A stretch of DNA of 5,967 bases from Candidatus Melainabacteria bacterium (GCA_903970565.1 CAJCJE010000956.1:1-5967); one strand, 5' to 3'. Counted from the stretch's first letter, positions 1-5,180 are shown. Translations and numbers: made by a program. Notes: a model not told the origin generated them from the letters alone.

Positions 1-582
1 ACGGGTCGACGGGTCCGCCCAGTGCAGGTCCTCGACGATCAGCACCACGCAGTGTCCCGGCCGGTCCGACGGATTCCGCGCCTCGGCGGTGGATGCCGCG
101 CTGCCACCGGATTCGCCGGCGAGTTCGCCGAGCAGGTTGACCAGGGCGTCGAAAAGCTGGAGCTGGGCGAGATCGCGCTCGGTCACGCCGACATGCCGGT
201 CGGGCGGCGGCGAGGCGTTCATCGGCTCCTGGCGGGCGGGCATCACCGAACCCGGCAGCAACCGGCCCAGAGCCGGACGCGCGGCGACCGCGGCCGGATC
301 GATGCGTTGCAGTTGGGCGATCACCTCGGCGAAGGGCAGGTACGGCAGACCGGTCTCGCCGACATCCAGACACCGGCCGGAGAGGACCAGCGCGCCCTGC
401 GCGGTCGCGTAACCCGCCATCTCGTCGAGCAGCCGCGACTTTCCGACGCCGGCGTCCCCACTGAGCACGACCGCGCTGGCGGTGCCGGCATCGGCACGAG
501 CCAGCGCGGCGCGTAGTTGAGCCATCTCGGTAGTTCGGGCTACCAGAGGTATTCCAGATCCGAGTCGCGGCACAAGGTCCAT
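1..582 (-). CDS. LuxR/MalT-like AAA ATPase regulator, N-terminal part (gene runs off the left edge)
   Basis: The first 194 codons of a large ATPase-type regulator, cut by the window edge. The reading frame is open from an ATG at 580-582 down to base 1. An entry segment LVARTTEMAQLRAAL (residues 13-27) matches the usual start of this family's AAA_16 domain. The Walker A loop GDAGVGKS is at residues 42-49, and a Walker B strand VVLIVEDLHWAD lies at 179-190. In this family the ATPase module is typically followed by a long helical or TPR region and often a C-terminal LuxR helix-turn-helix. Neither is visible here, so the DNA-binding end is inferred. No Shine-Dalgarno sequence precedes the ATG. 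The stop of the upstream 51-codon gene is only 12 bases away, which suggests translational coupling. An adenylate cyclase or SARP-type ATPase protein cannot be excluded. Confidence 0.85.
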   Translation of the reverse strand, partial: MDLVPRLGSGIPLVARTTEMAQLRAALARADAGTASAVVLSGDAGVGKSRLLDEMAGYATAQGALVLSGRCLDVGETGLPYLPFAEVIAQLQRIDPAAVAARPALGRLLPGSVMPARQEPMNASPPPDRHVGVTERDLAQLQLFDALVNLLGELAGESGGSAASTAEARNPSDRPGHCVVLIVEDLHWADPSTR

Positions 583-594
583 TGTGGCGCAGTC

Positions 595-750
595 TCAGTC
601 CGATTGACCGCGATGCAGCAGTTTGCGCAACGTGCCGGCGCGGTGCCCGACGCGGGTGCGTCCCGCCCGAGTGATGCCGGCCATCCTGCGCAGTTCGGCC
701 CTGCGGTAGTCGACCTCGGCCCGGACTCCGTCCTCGCTCCACGGTGTCAT
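595..750 (-). CDS. Small basic hypothetical protein (51 aa) upstream of the ATPase regulator
   Basis: A 51-residue, arginine-rich protein starting MTPWSEDGVRAEVDYRRAEL and ending RKLLHRGQSD. The start at 748-750 is chosen because AGAAGGAAA lies 6-14 bases upstream, a good ribosome binding site. The same frame is open further upstream to 960, but that extension runs through the terminator hairpin and short repeats and has no better start. The middle is probably one amphipathic helix (AEVDYRRAELRRM), followed by a basic tail. There are no cysteines, signal peptide or membrane segment. It lies 12 bases before the ATPase gene in the same orientation and the same frame, so the two are very likely co-transcribed. 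I do not recognise a named family, and the function is unknown. Nucleic-acid or partner-protein binding would fit the charge, but that is a guess. Confidence 0.6.
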   Translation of the reverse strand: MTPWSEDGVRAEVDYRRAELRRMAGITRAGRTRVGHRAGTLRKLLHRGQSD

Positions 751-843
751 GTCACTGTTTCCTTCTCGTTTGTTCTGGCGACGAGAGTGACAGTGCCGTT
801 GAGGGTGCGGGGCCGGCATCGGACGACCACGCAGTGCTGGCCG

Positions 844-893
844 AAAAGAACCCCTTACCCCGCGGCGGGAACCGCCCTGTCCGGGGTAAGGGG
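844..893 (-). terminator. Intrinsic terminator of the XRE-DUF397 operon
   Basis: A perfect 12-bp inverted repeat, CCCCTTACCCCG (851-862) and CGGGGTAAGGGG (882-893), encloses a second stem GGCGG/CCGCC (864-868 with 872-876) closed by a GAA loop. Read on the minus strand, the stem is followed directly by TTCTTTT (850-844). Stem plus U-tract is the textbook intrinsic form, uncommon in such GC-rich DNA. It lies about 90 bases after the DUF397 stop and before the start of the 51-codon gene, so it separates the two minus-strand units. Confidence 0.85.
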
Positions 894-900
894 CCTGAGA

Positions 901-964
901 CGGCCTGAGGCCGCAGTACTTGTCCATCGCCACTTGTCCATCGCCGGTTGCGACTTCCATCGCC
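901..964. repeat. 14-base tandem repeat and small palindrome after the DUF397 gene
   Basis: ACTTGTCCATCGCC occurs twice head to tail (918-931 and 932-945). A third, shortened copy, ACTTCCATCGCC (953-964), lacks two bases. The palindrome CGGCCTGAGGCCG sits beside them at 901-913. All of this lies in the untranslated stretch between the DUF397 stop codon and the terminator. It looks like slippage-generated sequence, and no function is visible. Confidence 0.75.
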
Positions 965-985
965 GGTCGCGGTGGACGGCGGGCG

Positions 986-1189
986 TCAGCAGTCGGCGGA
1001 GCGGTCGCTCGCCTGGTCGATGAACCTCGTCCACTGGGCCGAGGAGAACTCCAGCCGGGGGCCGGCGGGATTCTTCGAATCGCGTACCGCGGCGTGCTTG
1101 TGGATCATCGCGATCTCGACGCAGTCGTTTCCGCCGCCGCTGTGGCTGCTTTTGCGCCACAGCCCAACGTTGCGCTCAGAAACGGTCAC
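986..1189 (-). CDS. DUF397 domain protein, partner of the XRE regulator
   Basis: A 67-residue protein that is almost entirely one DUF397 domain. The diagnostic line is WRKSSHSGGGNDCVEIA (residues 11-27), followed by VRDSKNP (35-41), then FSSAQWTRFID (48-58). The GTG start at 1187-1189 is chosen because GGAGAGGGG (1197-1205) lies 7 bases upstream and the domain begins just after it. The ATG that overlaps this GTG meets a stop at once. The gene begins 19 bases after the XRE stop codon, so the two form an operon. In actinomycetes DUF397 genes very often sit next to XRE/DUF5753 regulators, and such pairs have been discussed as toxin-antitoxin-like or developmental and antibiotic regulators. The direct molecular role of DUF397 is not settled. 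Whether this copy acts as an anti-regulator of its neighbour is inference. Confidence 0.9.
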   Translation of the reverse strand: MTVSERNVGLWRKSSHSGGGNDCVEIAMIHKHAAVRDSKNPAGPRLEFSSAQWTRFIDQASDRSADC

Positions 1190-1208
1190 ATTCAGTCCCC
1201 TCTCCGAA

Positions 1209-2072
1209 CTAGATTTCCAGAGCATACCTGCTGGCAGCCTCATTGATCCTCTCCAGTGTCGCGTCCGGACCGAGGGCCATCGCCCGTAGATGATCGAACT
1301 TCAGCGTGTACCGGAGAATTTCCGGTGGCTCCTCGAGATAGACGCCGGTGCTGGTGTTCTCCACGTACACGACGTCCGGATCGGCCTGTTCGGGAAAGCC
1401 CAGAATGAGGAACGGACCCTCCATACCGGCGTGCGCGCCGGATGCGAACGGGACGATCTGCAACGTCACATGTGGATACAGGACCAGTTCGGCCAGTCGC
1501 CGCATCTGTAGGTGCATGACCCTGGGGCCGCCGACCGGGCGGCACAGCACCGCCTCGTCGATGACCGCCCAGTACTGCGGCGGGTCGACCTCGGCGAGCA
1601 GCTTCTGGCGGGTCTGCCGGCCATCCACCCGGCGGTCCAGTTCCGCGCTGCTGATGTCCGGGCGCGCGGCCCTGGTCACCTCACGGGTGTAGTCCGGGAT
1701 CTGGAGCAGTCCGGGCACCAGCAGGGCCTGGTAGGTGCGCAGGGTGGCCGCCTCGGCCTCCAACCCGACGAAGGCGCCGGTGAAGACCTCGCTGTAGTTG
1801 TGCCACCAACCCTTCCTGCGGGCCTCCCTGGACAGCTGGACCAGTTCCTCCAGCTCGTCGGTGTCGACGCCGTAGAGCTCCAGCATGTCGCGGACATCCC
1901 TCGGGGTGACCCCGACATGACCGGTCTCGATCCTGCTGATCTTCGAAGCGGAGCATTCCAGCTTCTCGCCGACCTCGTCGATGGTCAGGTCGGCGAGGTC
2001 GCGAAGGCGCCGCAGCTCGCTGGCAAGCCGGCGGCGGCGCACGGTCGGGCTGTGGCTTCTGGCCATTGGCAT
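1209..2072 (-). CDS. XRE-family helix-turn-helix regulator with DUF5753 (Scr1-type) domain
   Basis: A 287-residue DNA-binding regulator. Residues about 16-70 are an XRE helix-turn-helix: LRRLRDLADLTIDEVGEKL, then SASKISRIETG (41-51) as the recognition-helix segment. A linker with the conserved KGWWHNY (87-93) leads into the DUF5753 domain. That domain shows YQALLVPGLLQIPDYTR (114-130), RQTRQKLL (152-159) and a C-terminal DHLRAMAL (260-267). Length and domain order are normal for this actinomycete family, which includes WhiJ-like and Scr1-like proteins. The start at 2072 follows GGAG (2077-2080) by 4 bases. A second ATG at 2066 has a 10-base spacing, so the exact start is uncertain by two codons. 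DUF397 follows 19 bases downstream and two small genes diverge upstream. I expect it to bind the shared upstream region, with DUF5753 sensing an unknown ligand or partner. Confidence 0.93.
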   Translation of the reverse strand: MPMARSHSPTVRRRRLASELRRLRDLADLTIDEVGEKLECSASKISRIETGHVGVTPRDVRDMLELYGVDTDELEELVQLSREARRKGWWHNYSEVFTGAFVGLEAEAATLRTYQALLVPGLLQIPDYTREVTRAARPDISSAELDRRVDGRQTRQKLLAEVDPPQYWAVIDEAVLCRPVGGPRVMHLQMRRLAELVLYPHVTLQIVPFASGAHAGMEGPFLILGFPEQADPDVVYVENTSTGVYLEEPPEILRYTLKFDHLRAMALGPDATLERINEAASRYALEI

Positions 2073-2188
2073 TCATCTCCACGGACCTGAGGTGACGCGG
2101 CTGAAGCGACGATCTCGTCACCCGCGTCTGGCGCACAGTCTGTTCGGCACGCCGGCCGTACGCCAAGAAACGTCATCCATTCGTGTAG

Positions 2189-2199
2189 TGCAACTTGCA
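2189..2199. promoter_or_regulatory. Candidate operator palindrome TGCAACTTGCA
   Basis: A perfect odd palindrome with 5-base arms around a central C. It overlaps the TTGCAG that could serve as the -35 of the plus-strand promoter. Its size suits a dimeric XRE helix-turn-helix protein, and the only such gene nearby starts about 120 bases away. The assignment to that regulator is inference. Confidence 0.45.
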
Positions 2200-2223
2200 G
2201 ATTTCCGTTTACCGTCGCAGTCT
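2195..2223 (+). promoter_or_regulatory. Possible promoter for the small-gene pair
   Basis: TTGCAG (2195-2200) and CAGTCT (2218-2223) are 17 bases apart. The -35 is good. The -10 is weak, although it keeps the A and final T that matter most. A start near 2230 would leave a leader of about 50 bases before the ATG at 2279. The -35 overlaps the palindrome, so a bound protein would block it. Confidence 0.35.
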
Positions 2224-2278
2224 GTTCAGCGCGGCAAGCGAAACCGTAGACGCCGACAACCGGAGGTGGGGGCTGACG

Positions 2279-2452
2279 ATGCCTGAATTGGTGCGACAAG
2301 CAGCGCAAACCTTACCTCCGGTCAGATCAGTACCGGTGACACCGGGTAGTCCAATTCGTCCTGAACCGGATGCCAGCGCAGGGAACGTGGTGGAGTCCGG
2401 CAGGCCGAGCGGACCGCACACCGTCACCCGTGACAGCGAGCTGGGGGCGTGA
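2279..2452 (+). CDS. Small Pro/Ser/Thr-rich hypothetical protein (57 aa), first of a coupled pair
   Basis: A 57-residue protein beginning MPELVRQAAQTLPPVRSVPV and ending TVTRDSELGA. A short helical start (residues 2-11) is followed by sequence rich in proline, serine and glycine that looks unstructured. It has no cysteine, signal peptide or membrane segment. The start at 2279 has the strong GGAGGTGGGGG (2262-2272) upstream. A longer reading from 2195 would start inside the proposed operator and has no ribosome site. The stop TGA (2450-2452) overlaps the next gene's GTG, so translation is probably coupled. Codon 12 is TTA (2312-2314), and codons such as AGA, TCA, GTA, ACA and ATT give a lower third-position GC than uppP or the thioesterase. 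I do not recognise the family. Small genes of this kind are common beside XRE/DUF397 pairs, but no function is known to me. Confidence 0.7.
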   Translation: MPELVRQAAQTLPPVRSVPVTPGSPIRPEPDASAGNVVESGRPSGPHTVTRDSELGA

Positions 2453-2775
2453 CCGTGGTGGCCACTTCTTTATTCGGCCAACTTGACCGCTCCCTGCACG
2501 ACCATTTGGGGGACCTGGTTCGGCAAGCGGAACTCGGGGACGACCCCACCGCGCTCGATCTGGCCAGGACCGAGTTACCCAAGATGGTCGCCGCCCTGCG
2601 TTCGCTACTCGACGAACACAGCCCGGACGAGCACGGCCGCTGCCCCACCTGCCGTAGCCGGCGCTTCAGCCGGCGACTGCCCTCGCCCTGCCGGGCGTAT
2701 CTCACCGCGCACCTGTGCCTGGTGATCGCCCAGGACGCACACCCCAGGGCCCGGCACGTCCGCGCGGCAGGCTGA
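2449..2775 (+). CDS. Hypothetical protein (108 aa) with C-terminal cysteine cluster
   Basis: A 108-residue protein. Residues 8-55 look helical (SLFGQLDRSLHDHLGDLVRQ, then ARTELPKMVAALRSLLDEH). The second half carries C65-P-T-C68, C81, H88 and C90 among many arginines, which could form a small zinc site with a basic surface. No named domain is recognised, so zinc and nucleic-acid binding are inferences. The GTG at 2449 overlaps the previous stop as GTGA; GTGs at 2455 and 2458 are alternative starts. Codons 8 (2470-2472) and 43 (2575-2577) are TTA, the rare leucine codon that in Streptomyces makes translation depend on the bldA tRNA. The protein appears to be made together with the 57-residue one, and both probably respond to the divergent XRE regulator. 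Confidence 0.78.
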   Translation: MTVVATSLFGQLDRSLHDHLGDLVRQAELGDDPTALDLARTELPKMVAALRSLLDEHSPDEHGRCPTCRSRRFSRRLPSPCRAYLTAHLCLVIAQDAHPRARHVRAAG

Positions 2776-2787
2776 CCTTCCCCGGTC

Positions 2788-2859
2788 GCTTCCTCCCGGC
2801 TGACACGCGTTGCCTCTTCCCGGCTGACACAGGTTGCTTCTTCCCGGCTGACCGGCCAG
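2788..2859. repeat. Three tandem copies of a 24-base repeat
   Basis: Copies lie at 2788-2811, 2812-2835 and 2836-2859, each built on GCTTCTTCCCGGCTGACAC plus five bases. Copies 1 and 2 agree at 20 of 24 positions, and copy 3 diverges after GGCTGAC. The core GGCTGAC also covers the stop codon of the preceding gene (2770-2776). CCCGGCTG recurs once more, out of phase, at 2877-2884. The copies abut with no spacers, so this is not a CRISPR. Confidence 0.85.
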
Positions 2860-2894
2860 GGGCACATCGCGGCATTCCCGGCTGCATCCCCGGC

Positions 2895-2922
2895 CCACGA
2901 ACCCGGCCCCACGAACCCGGCC
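2895..2922. repeat. Two tandem copies of a 14-base repeat
   Basis: CCACGAACCCGGCC occurs exactly at 2895-2908 and 2909-2922. A weaker partial copy, TCATGAACTCCCC, begins at 2923. Like the 24-base repeat just upstream, it looks like replication slippage, and no function is visible. Confidence 0.75.
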
Positions 2923-2939
2923 TCATGAACTCCCCAGAC

Positions 2940-2963
2940 GAGCCCAGGGCCTCCCCTGGGTTC
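2940..2963 (+). terminator. Hairpin, candidate terminator after the small-gene pair
   Basis: CCCAGGG (2943-2949) pairs perfectly with CCCTGGG (2954-2960) across a CCTC loop, and the stem extends by three more pairs including one G-U. No U-run follows. Actinomycete terminators often lack one, so this could end the transcript that finishes coding at 2775. Confidence 0.4.
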
Positions 2964-3014
2964 TCACCGGACGACGCGACTTCCCGACGCCTCCCCCACC
3001 GCGTCGCCCGGTCC

Positions 3015-3066
3015 GCTCGCGACGGGATCACGATGTCCCCCCGACAGCCACGATCCCGTCGCGAGC
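3015..3066. terminator. Perfect 15-bp hairpin upstream of uppP
   Basis: GCTCGCGACGGGATC (3015-3029) is the exact reverse complement of 3052-3066. The 22-base loop contains a further small stem, TGTC/GACA, around CCCCC. No U-run follows on either strand. It ends about 150 bases before the uppP ATG. It may be a U-less terminator insulating uppP from the upstream pair, or a structured leader if transcription starts further upstream. A protein-binding dyad is a third possibility. Confidence 0.5.
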
Positions 3067-3218
3067 CCTCCCCGTCCGGTGAGGTGCCGCGCCCTGCCGG
3101 TTTCTCTCGCCCCTCTCGCCTCGATCAACTCCAGGCCCCAGTACCCTCGGCGTGGCAACCGGCCCGATTCGACTCGTGGCCGCCACAAGCCTGGTGTGTG
3201 TCGAGCGAGAGAGAGCCG

Positions 3219-4211
3219 ATGTCCGTCGCCCTGACGTATCCGGAAGCAATCGTGATCGGCTTCCTGCAGGGAGTCAGCGAGCTGTTCCCGGTGTCCAGCC
3301 TCGGCCACAGTGCGATCATCCCGGCGCTGATCGGCGGTTCCTGGGCCAGGGACCTCAGTCTCACCACGCCCGGCTCGCCGTACCTGGACACCCTGGTCCT
3401 GATGCACGTGGCGACCGCGGCGGCGATGGTGATCTTCTTCTGGAAGGACTGGGTCCGCATCATCGGCGGCCTGGTCAGCGTCATCCGGCACCGCGGCATC
3501 GAAACCGATGACGAGCGCCTGGCCATCCTGCTGGTCATCGGCACCATCCCGGTCGGCATCGCCGGGCTGATTCTGGCCAAACCACTCCAGGAATATCTGG
3601 GCAAGCCGATCCCGGCCGCGGCCTTCCTGGCCATCAACGGCGCGGTGCTGTTCGCGGTGGAGAAGATCCAGGCCAACCGCAAGGACGACGAGGAGTTCCG
3701 GCAGGCGCTGCGCGGCGGGGACACCTCGATGGACGACACCCTGATGATCCCGAGGGTCTCGGCCAACGCGGAGACGATGCCGCTGTCCGCGCTCACCTCA
3801 GAACGGCTCAGCGACGCCCGGCTGGCCAAACTCAGCTACCGCGAGGTCCTGGCGATCGGCGCCGCGCAGATCTTCGCGCTGCTGCCCGGCATCAGCCGCT
3901 CCGGCAGCACCATCGTCGGGGGTCTGCTGCGCGGCCTCAAGCACGAGGACGCGGCCCGGTTCGCCTTCCTGCTGGCCACTCCGGTGATCCTGGCGGCCGG
4001 CATCTTCAAGGTGCCGGAACTGCTGTCGCCGGCCATGCGCGGTTTCCTCGGGCCGGCCGTGGCCGGCAGCGTGATCGCCGGCATCGCCGCCTACTTCTCG
4101 CTGCGTTTCCTGGTGAAGTACTTCGAAACCCGCACCCTGACCCCGTTCGCCATCTACTGCGCGGTCGCCGGCGTCGGCTGCCTGCTCTACTTCACCATCG
4201 CCGGAATCTGA
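3219..4211 (+). CDS. uppP: Undecaprenyl-diphosphatase, long variant
   Basis: An integral membrane phosphatase (BacA/UppP family) that converts undecaprenyl diphosphate to the monophosphate, recycling the lipid carrier for peptidoglycan and other wall polymers. It also gives bacitracin tolerance in other bacteria. Both family signatures are present. LQGVSELFPVSSLGH places Q17, E21, S27 and H30 at the same positions as E17, E21, S27 and H30 of E. coli BacA. PGISRSGST (223-231) holds the key arginine R227. Several hydrophobic helices surround them. The protein has 330 residues against about 273 in E. coli. The excess is a charged segment at about 151-205 (DDEEFRQAL, SMDDTL, LTSERLSDARLAK). The ATG at 3219 is chosen because the first helix begins there and GAGAGAG lies just upstream. 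Nothing in the upstream extension of the frame belongs to the family. Confidence 0.93.
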   Translation: MSVALTYPEAIVIGFLQGVSELFPVSSLGHSAIIPALIGGSWARDLSLTTPGSPYLDTLVLMHVATAAAMVIFFWKDWVRIIGGLVSVIRHRGIETDDERLAILLVIGTIPVGIAGLILAKPLQEYLGKPIPAAAFLAINGAVLFAVEKIQANRKDDEEFRQALRGGDTSMDDTLMIPRVSANAETMPLSALTSERLSDARLAKLSYREVLAIGAAQIFALLPGISRSGSTIVGGLLRGLKHEDAARFAFLLATPVILAAGIFKVPELLSPAMRGFLGPAVAGSVIAGIAAYFSLRFLVKYFETRTLTPFAIYCAVAGVGCLLYFTIAGI

Positions 4212-4244
4212 GCAGCAGCGGCGTGGGGAGCGGCTTCTCGGGTG

Positions 4245-4268
4245 CCACGGTCATAGCCAACACCGTGG
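4245..4268. terminator. Hairpin shared by convergent uppP and siderophore-interacting protein genes
   Basis: CCACGGT (4245-4251) and ACCGTGG (4262-4268) form a perfect 7-bp stem with a 10-base loop. It sits in the 88-base gap between two genes that face each other, about 35 bases from either stop. No U-run is present on either side. The position favours a two-way terminator. Confidence 0.5.
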
Positions 4269-4299
4269 GGACCGGATCTGACAATCCCGGCAAACCAAC

Positions 4300-5133
4300 T
4301 CAGGCGCGCGCGGCGGCCTCGGCTTCCTCGCGGAGGCGGGTTTCGCGCTTCTCGGCCTGCCAGCCGTCCTCATTCTTGCCCAGCCGCCAGTAGCCGGAGA
4401 TGGACAGCAGTTCGCGCGCGATCCCGCGCTCCTTGCCGAGGTAGCCGCGCAGGTCCGCGACGAACCCGGCCTCGCCGTGCACGAAGGCCTGCACCGTGCC
4501 GGGCAGGAATTCCAGTGCACGGACGGCGGCGACCAGGTCGGCGCCGGAGTCACCGTGCAGCCAGGTGATCTCCAGGTCGGCGGCGGTGTCGAACTTCTGC
4601 TCCTCGGCCTCGCCGTGGACCAGGAGCAACGCCCGTGCCGGCACCCCGGCCGGCAGGGCCTCGATCGCGGAGCCGATCGCCGGCAGCGCGCTCTCGTCCC
4701 CGACCAGCAGGTGCCAGTCCGCCTCGGCGCTGGGCGCGTAGGCGCCGCTGGGGCCCATCAGGTTCAGCGGGTCGCCGGGCTTCGCGTTGGCCGCCCACGG
4801 TCCGGCGTAGCCCTCGGCGCCGTGGTAGACGAAGTCGATGGTCAGCTCCCGCGCGACCGGATCGCAGCGGCGGACGGTGTAGGTCCGCGTGGTCGGCCAC
4901 TGCTCGCGCGGGAAGTCGCGACGGATCGCCTCGGCGTCGTAGGGCTCCGGGTAGGTCACCCCCGGCTGGCCGAACAGCAGTTTGACGTAGCGGTCGGTGA
5001 AGTCGTTGTTGACGATGGTGGCGAAGCCCTCGCCGCCGAGCACGACGCGGATCATGTGCGGGCTCAGCCGTTCGGTGCGCTGCACCAGCAGATGGTGGAC
5101 GGGGCGCTTGCGCGGCGCGGGACGATCAGCCAT
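4300..5133 (-). CDS. Siderophore-interacting protein (FAD-binding ferric-siderophore reductase)
   Basis: A cytoplasmic flavoprotein of the SIP/ViuB family, expected to reduce ferric iron held by an imported siderophore so that the iron is released. It has 277 residues, the usual size. The FAD-binding beta-barrel occupies roughly 10-130, with the flavin motif RTYTVR at 83-88 and HGAEGYAGPWAANAKPGD at 104-121. The nicotinamide-side domain begins near GDESALPAI (145-153). The C-terminus carries the family's GYWRLGKNED (247-256), then a charged alanine- and glutamate-rich helix. The ATG at 5133 has GAGGAGG about 7 bases upstream; a longer reading from 5175 would remove this. An iron box overlaps the likely promoter, so it should be expressed when iron is scarce. 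No siderophore synthesis or transport gene is visible here. Electron donor preference cannot be read from the sequence. Confidence 0.93.
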   Translation of the reverse strand: MADRPAPRKRPVHHLLVQRTERLSPHMIRVVLGGEGFATIVNNDFTDRYVKLLFGQPGVTYPEPYDAEAIRRDFPREQWPTTRTYTVRRCDPVARELTIDFVYHGAEGYAGPWAANAKPGDPLNLMGPSGAYAPSAEADWHLLVGDESALPAIGSAIEALPAGVPARALLLVHGEAEEQKFDTAADLEITWLHGDSGADLVAAVRALEFLPGTVQAFVHGEAGFVADLRGYLGKERGIARELLSISGYWRLGKNEDGWQAEKRETRLREEAEAAARA

Positions 5134-5180
5134 CGGAACTCCTCCTCGCGACGAGCGCGACCAACACGGACACAACCAAC

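Larger units (their letters stand above)
2136..2233. repeat. Two direct copies of a 16-base element in the divergent region
   Basis: CAGTCTGTTCGGCACG (2136-2151) and CAGTCTGTTCAGCGCG (2218-2233) agree at 14 of 16 positions, the first ten without a break. Their starts are 82 bases apart. The second copy overlaps the proposed -10 of the plus-strand promoter. A repeated site in a divergent control region fits an operator, but this is unproven and could be chance. Confidence 0.45.
2073..2278. promoter_or_regulatory. Divergent control region between the XRE operon and the small-gene pair
   Basis: These 206 bases separate the XRE gene (minus) from the 57-codon gene (plus) and should hold promoters for both. 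Visible elements, given separately where notable, are an odd palindrome at 2189-2199, a repeated 16-base element at 2136-2151 and 2218-2233, and an inverted repeat GGTGACG/CGTCACC (2091-2097 with 2116-2122) in the XRE leader. I see no clear minus-strand promoter. No open frame in this stretch looks like a gene. Confidence 0.6.
2776..3218. other. 443-base spacer without a convincing gene, rich in repeats and hairpins
   Basis: The frame of uppP stays open across this whole stretch, but its codons do not look coding: proline and arginine dominate and third positions are mixed. The spacer holds a 24-base repeat in three copies, a 14-base repeat in two copies and two hairpins, each listed separately. 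The last 150 bases before uppP should contain its promoter, but I see no clear -35/-10 pair there. The spacer looks like decayed or slippage-prone DNA between two unrelated transcription units. Confidence 0.6.

Noticed and set aside
22..516. Plus-strand frame opposite the ATPase regulator
   Set aside because: The minus strand carries clear Walker A and B motifs in a continuous frame, so this is its shadow.
753..795. CACTGT/ACAGTG inverted pair upstream of the 51-codon gene
   Set aside because: Only six bases match over a 31-base loop, and no promoter could be placed around it.
751..960. Longer start for the 51-codon gene at 960
   Set aside because: The added 70 residues cross the terminator and repeats, and the good ribosome site is at the ATG at 750.
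1512..2090. Plus-strand frame of 192 codons opposite the XRE regulator
   Set aside because: Antisense shadow of a well recognised gene, caused by high GC content.
2333..2345. Palindrome CCGGTGACACCGG
   Set aside because: It lies inside the 57-codon gene, and a short GC-rich dyad of this size is expected by chance in such DNA.
2788..2859. CRISPR-like array
   Set aside because: The copies are contiguous, with no unique spacers, and no cas gene is near.
2424..2912. Minus-strand frame with VSREEAT repeats
   Set aside because: The repeat peptide is just the 24-base DNA repeat translated. The rest is antisense to two better supported genes, and no ribosome site is seen.
2715..3218. Open frame of 168 codons joined to the front of uppP
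   Set aside because: It overlaps the 108-residue gene, runs through tandem repeats and hairpins, and has an odd Pro/Arg-rich content. The UppP family begins at the ATG at 3219.
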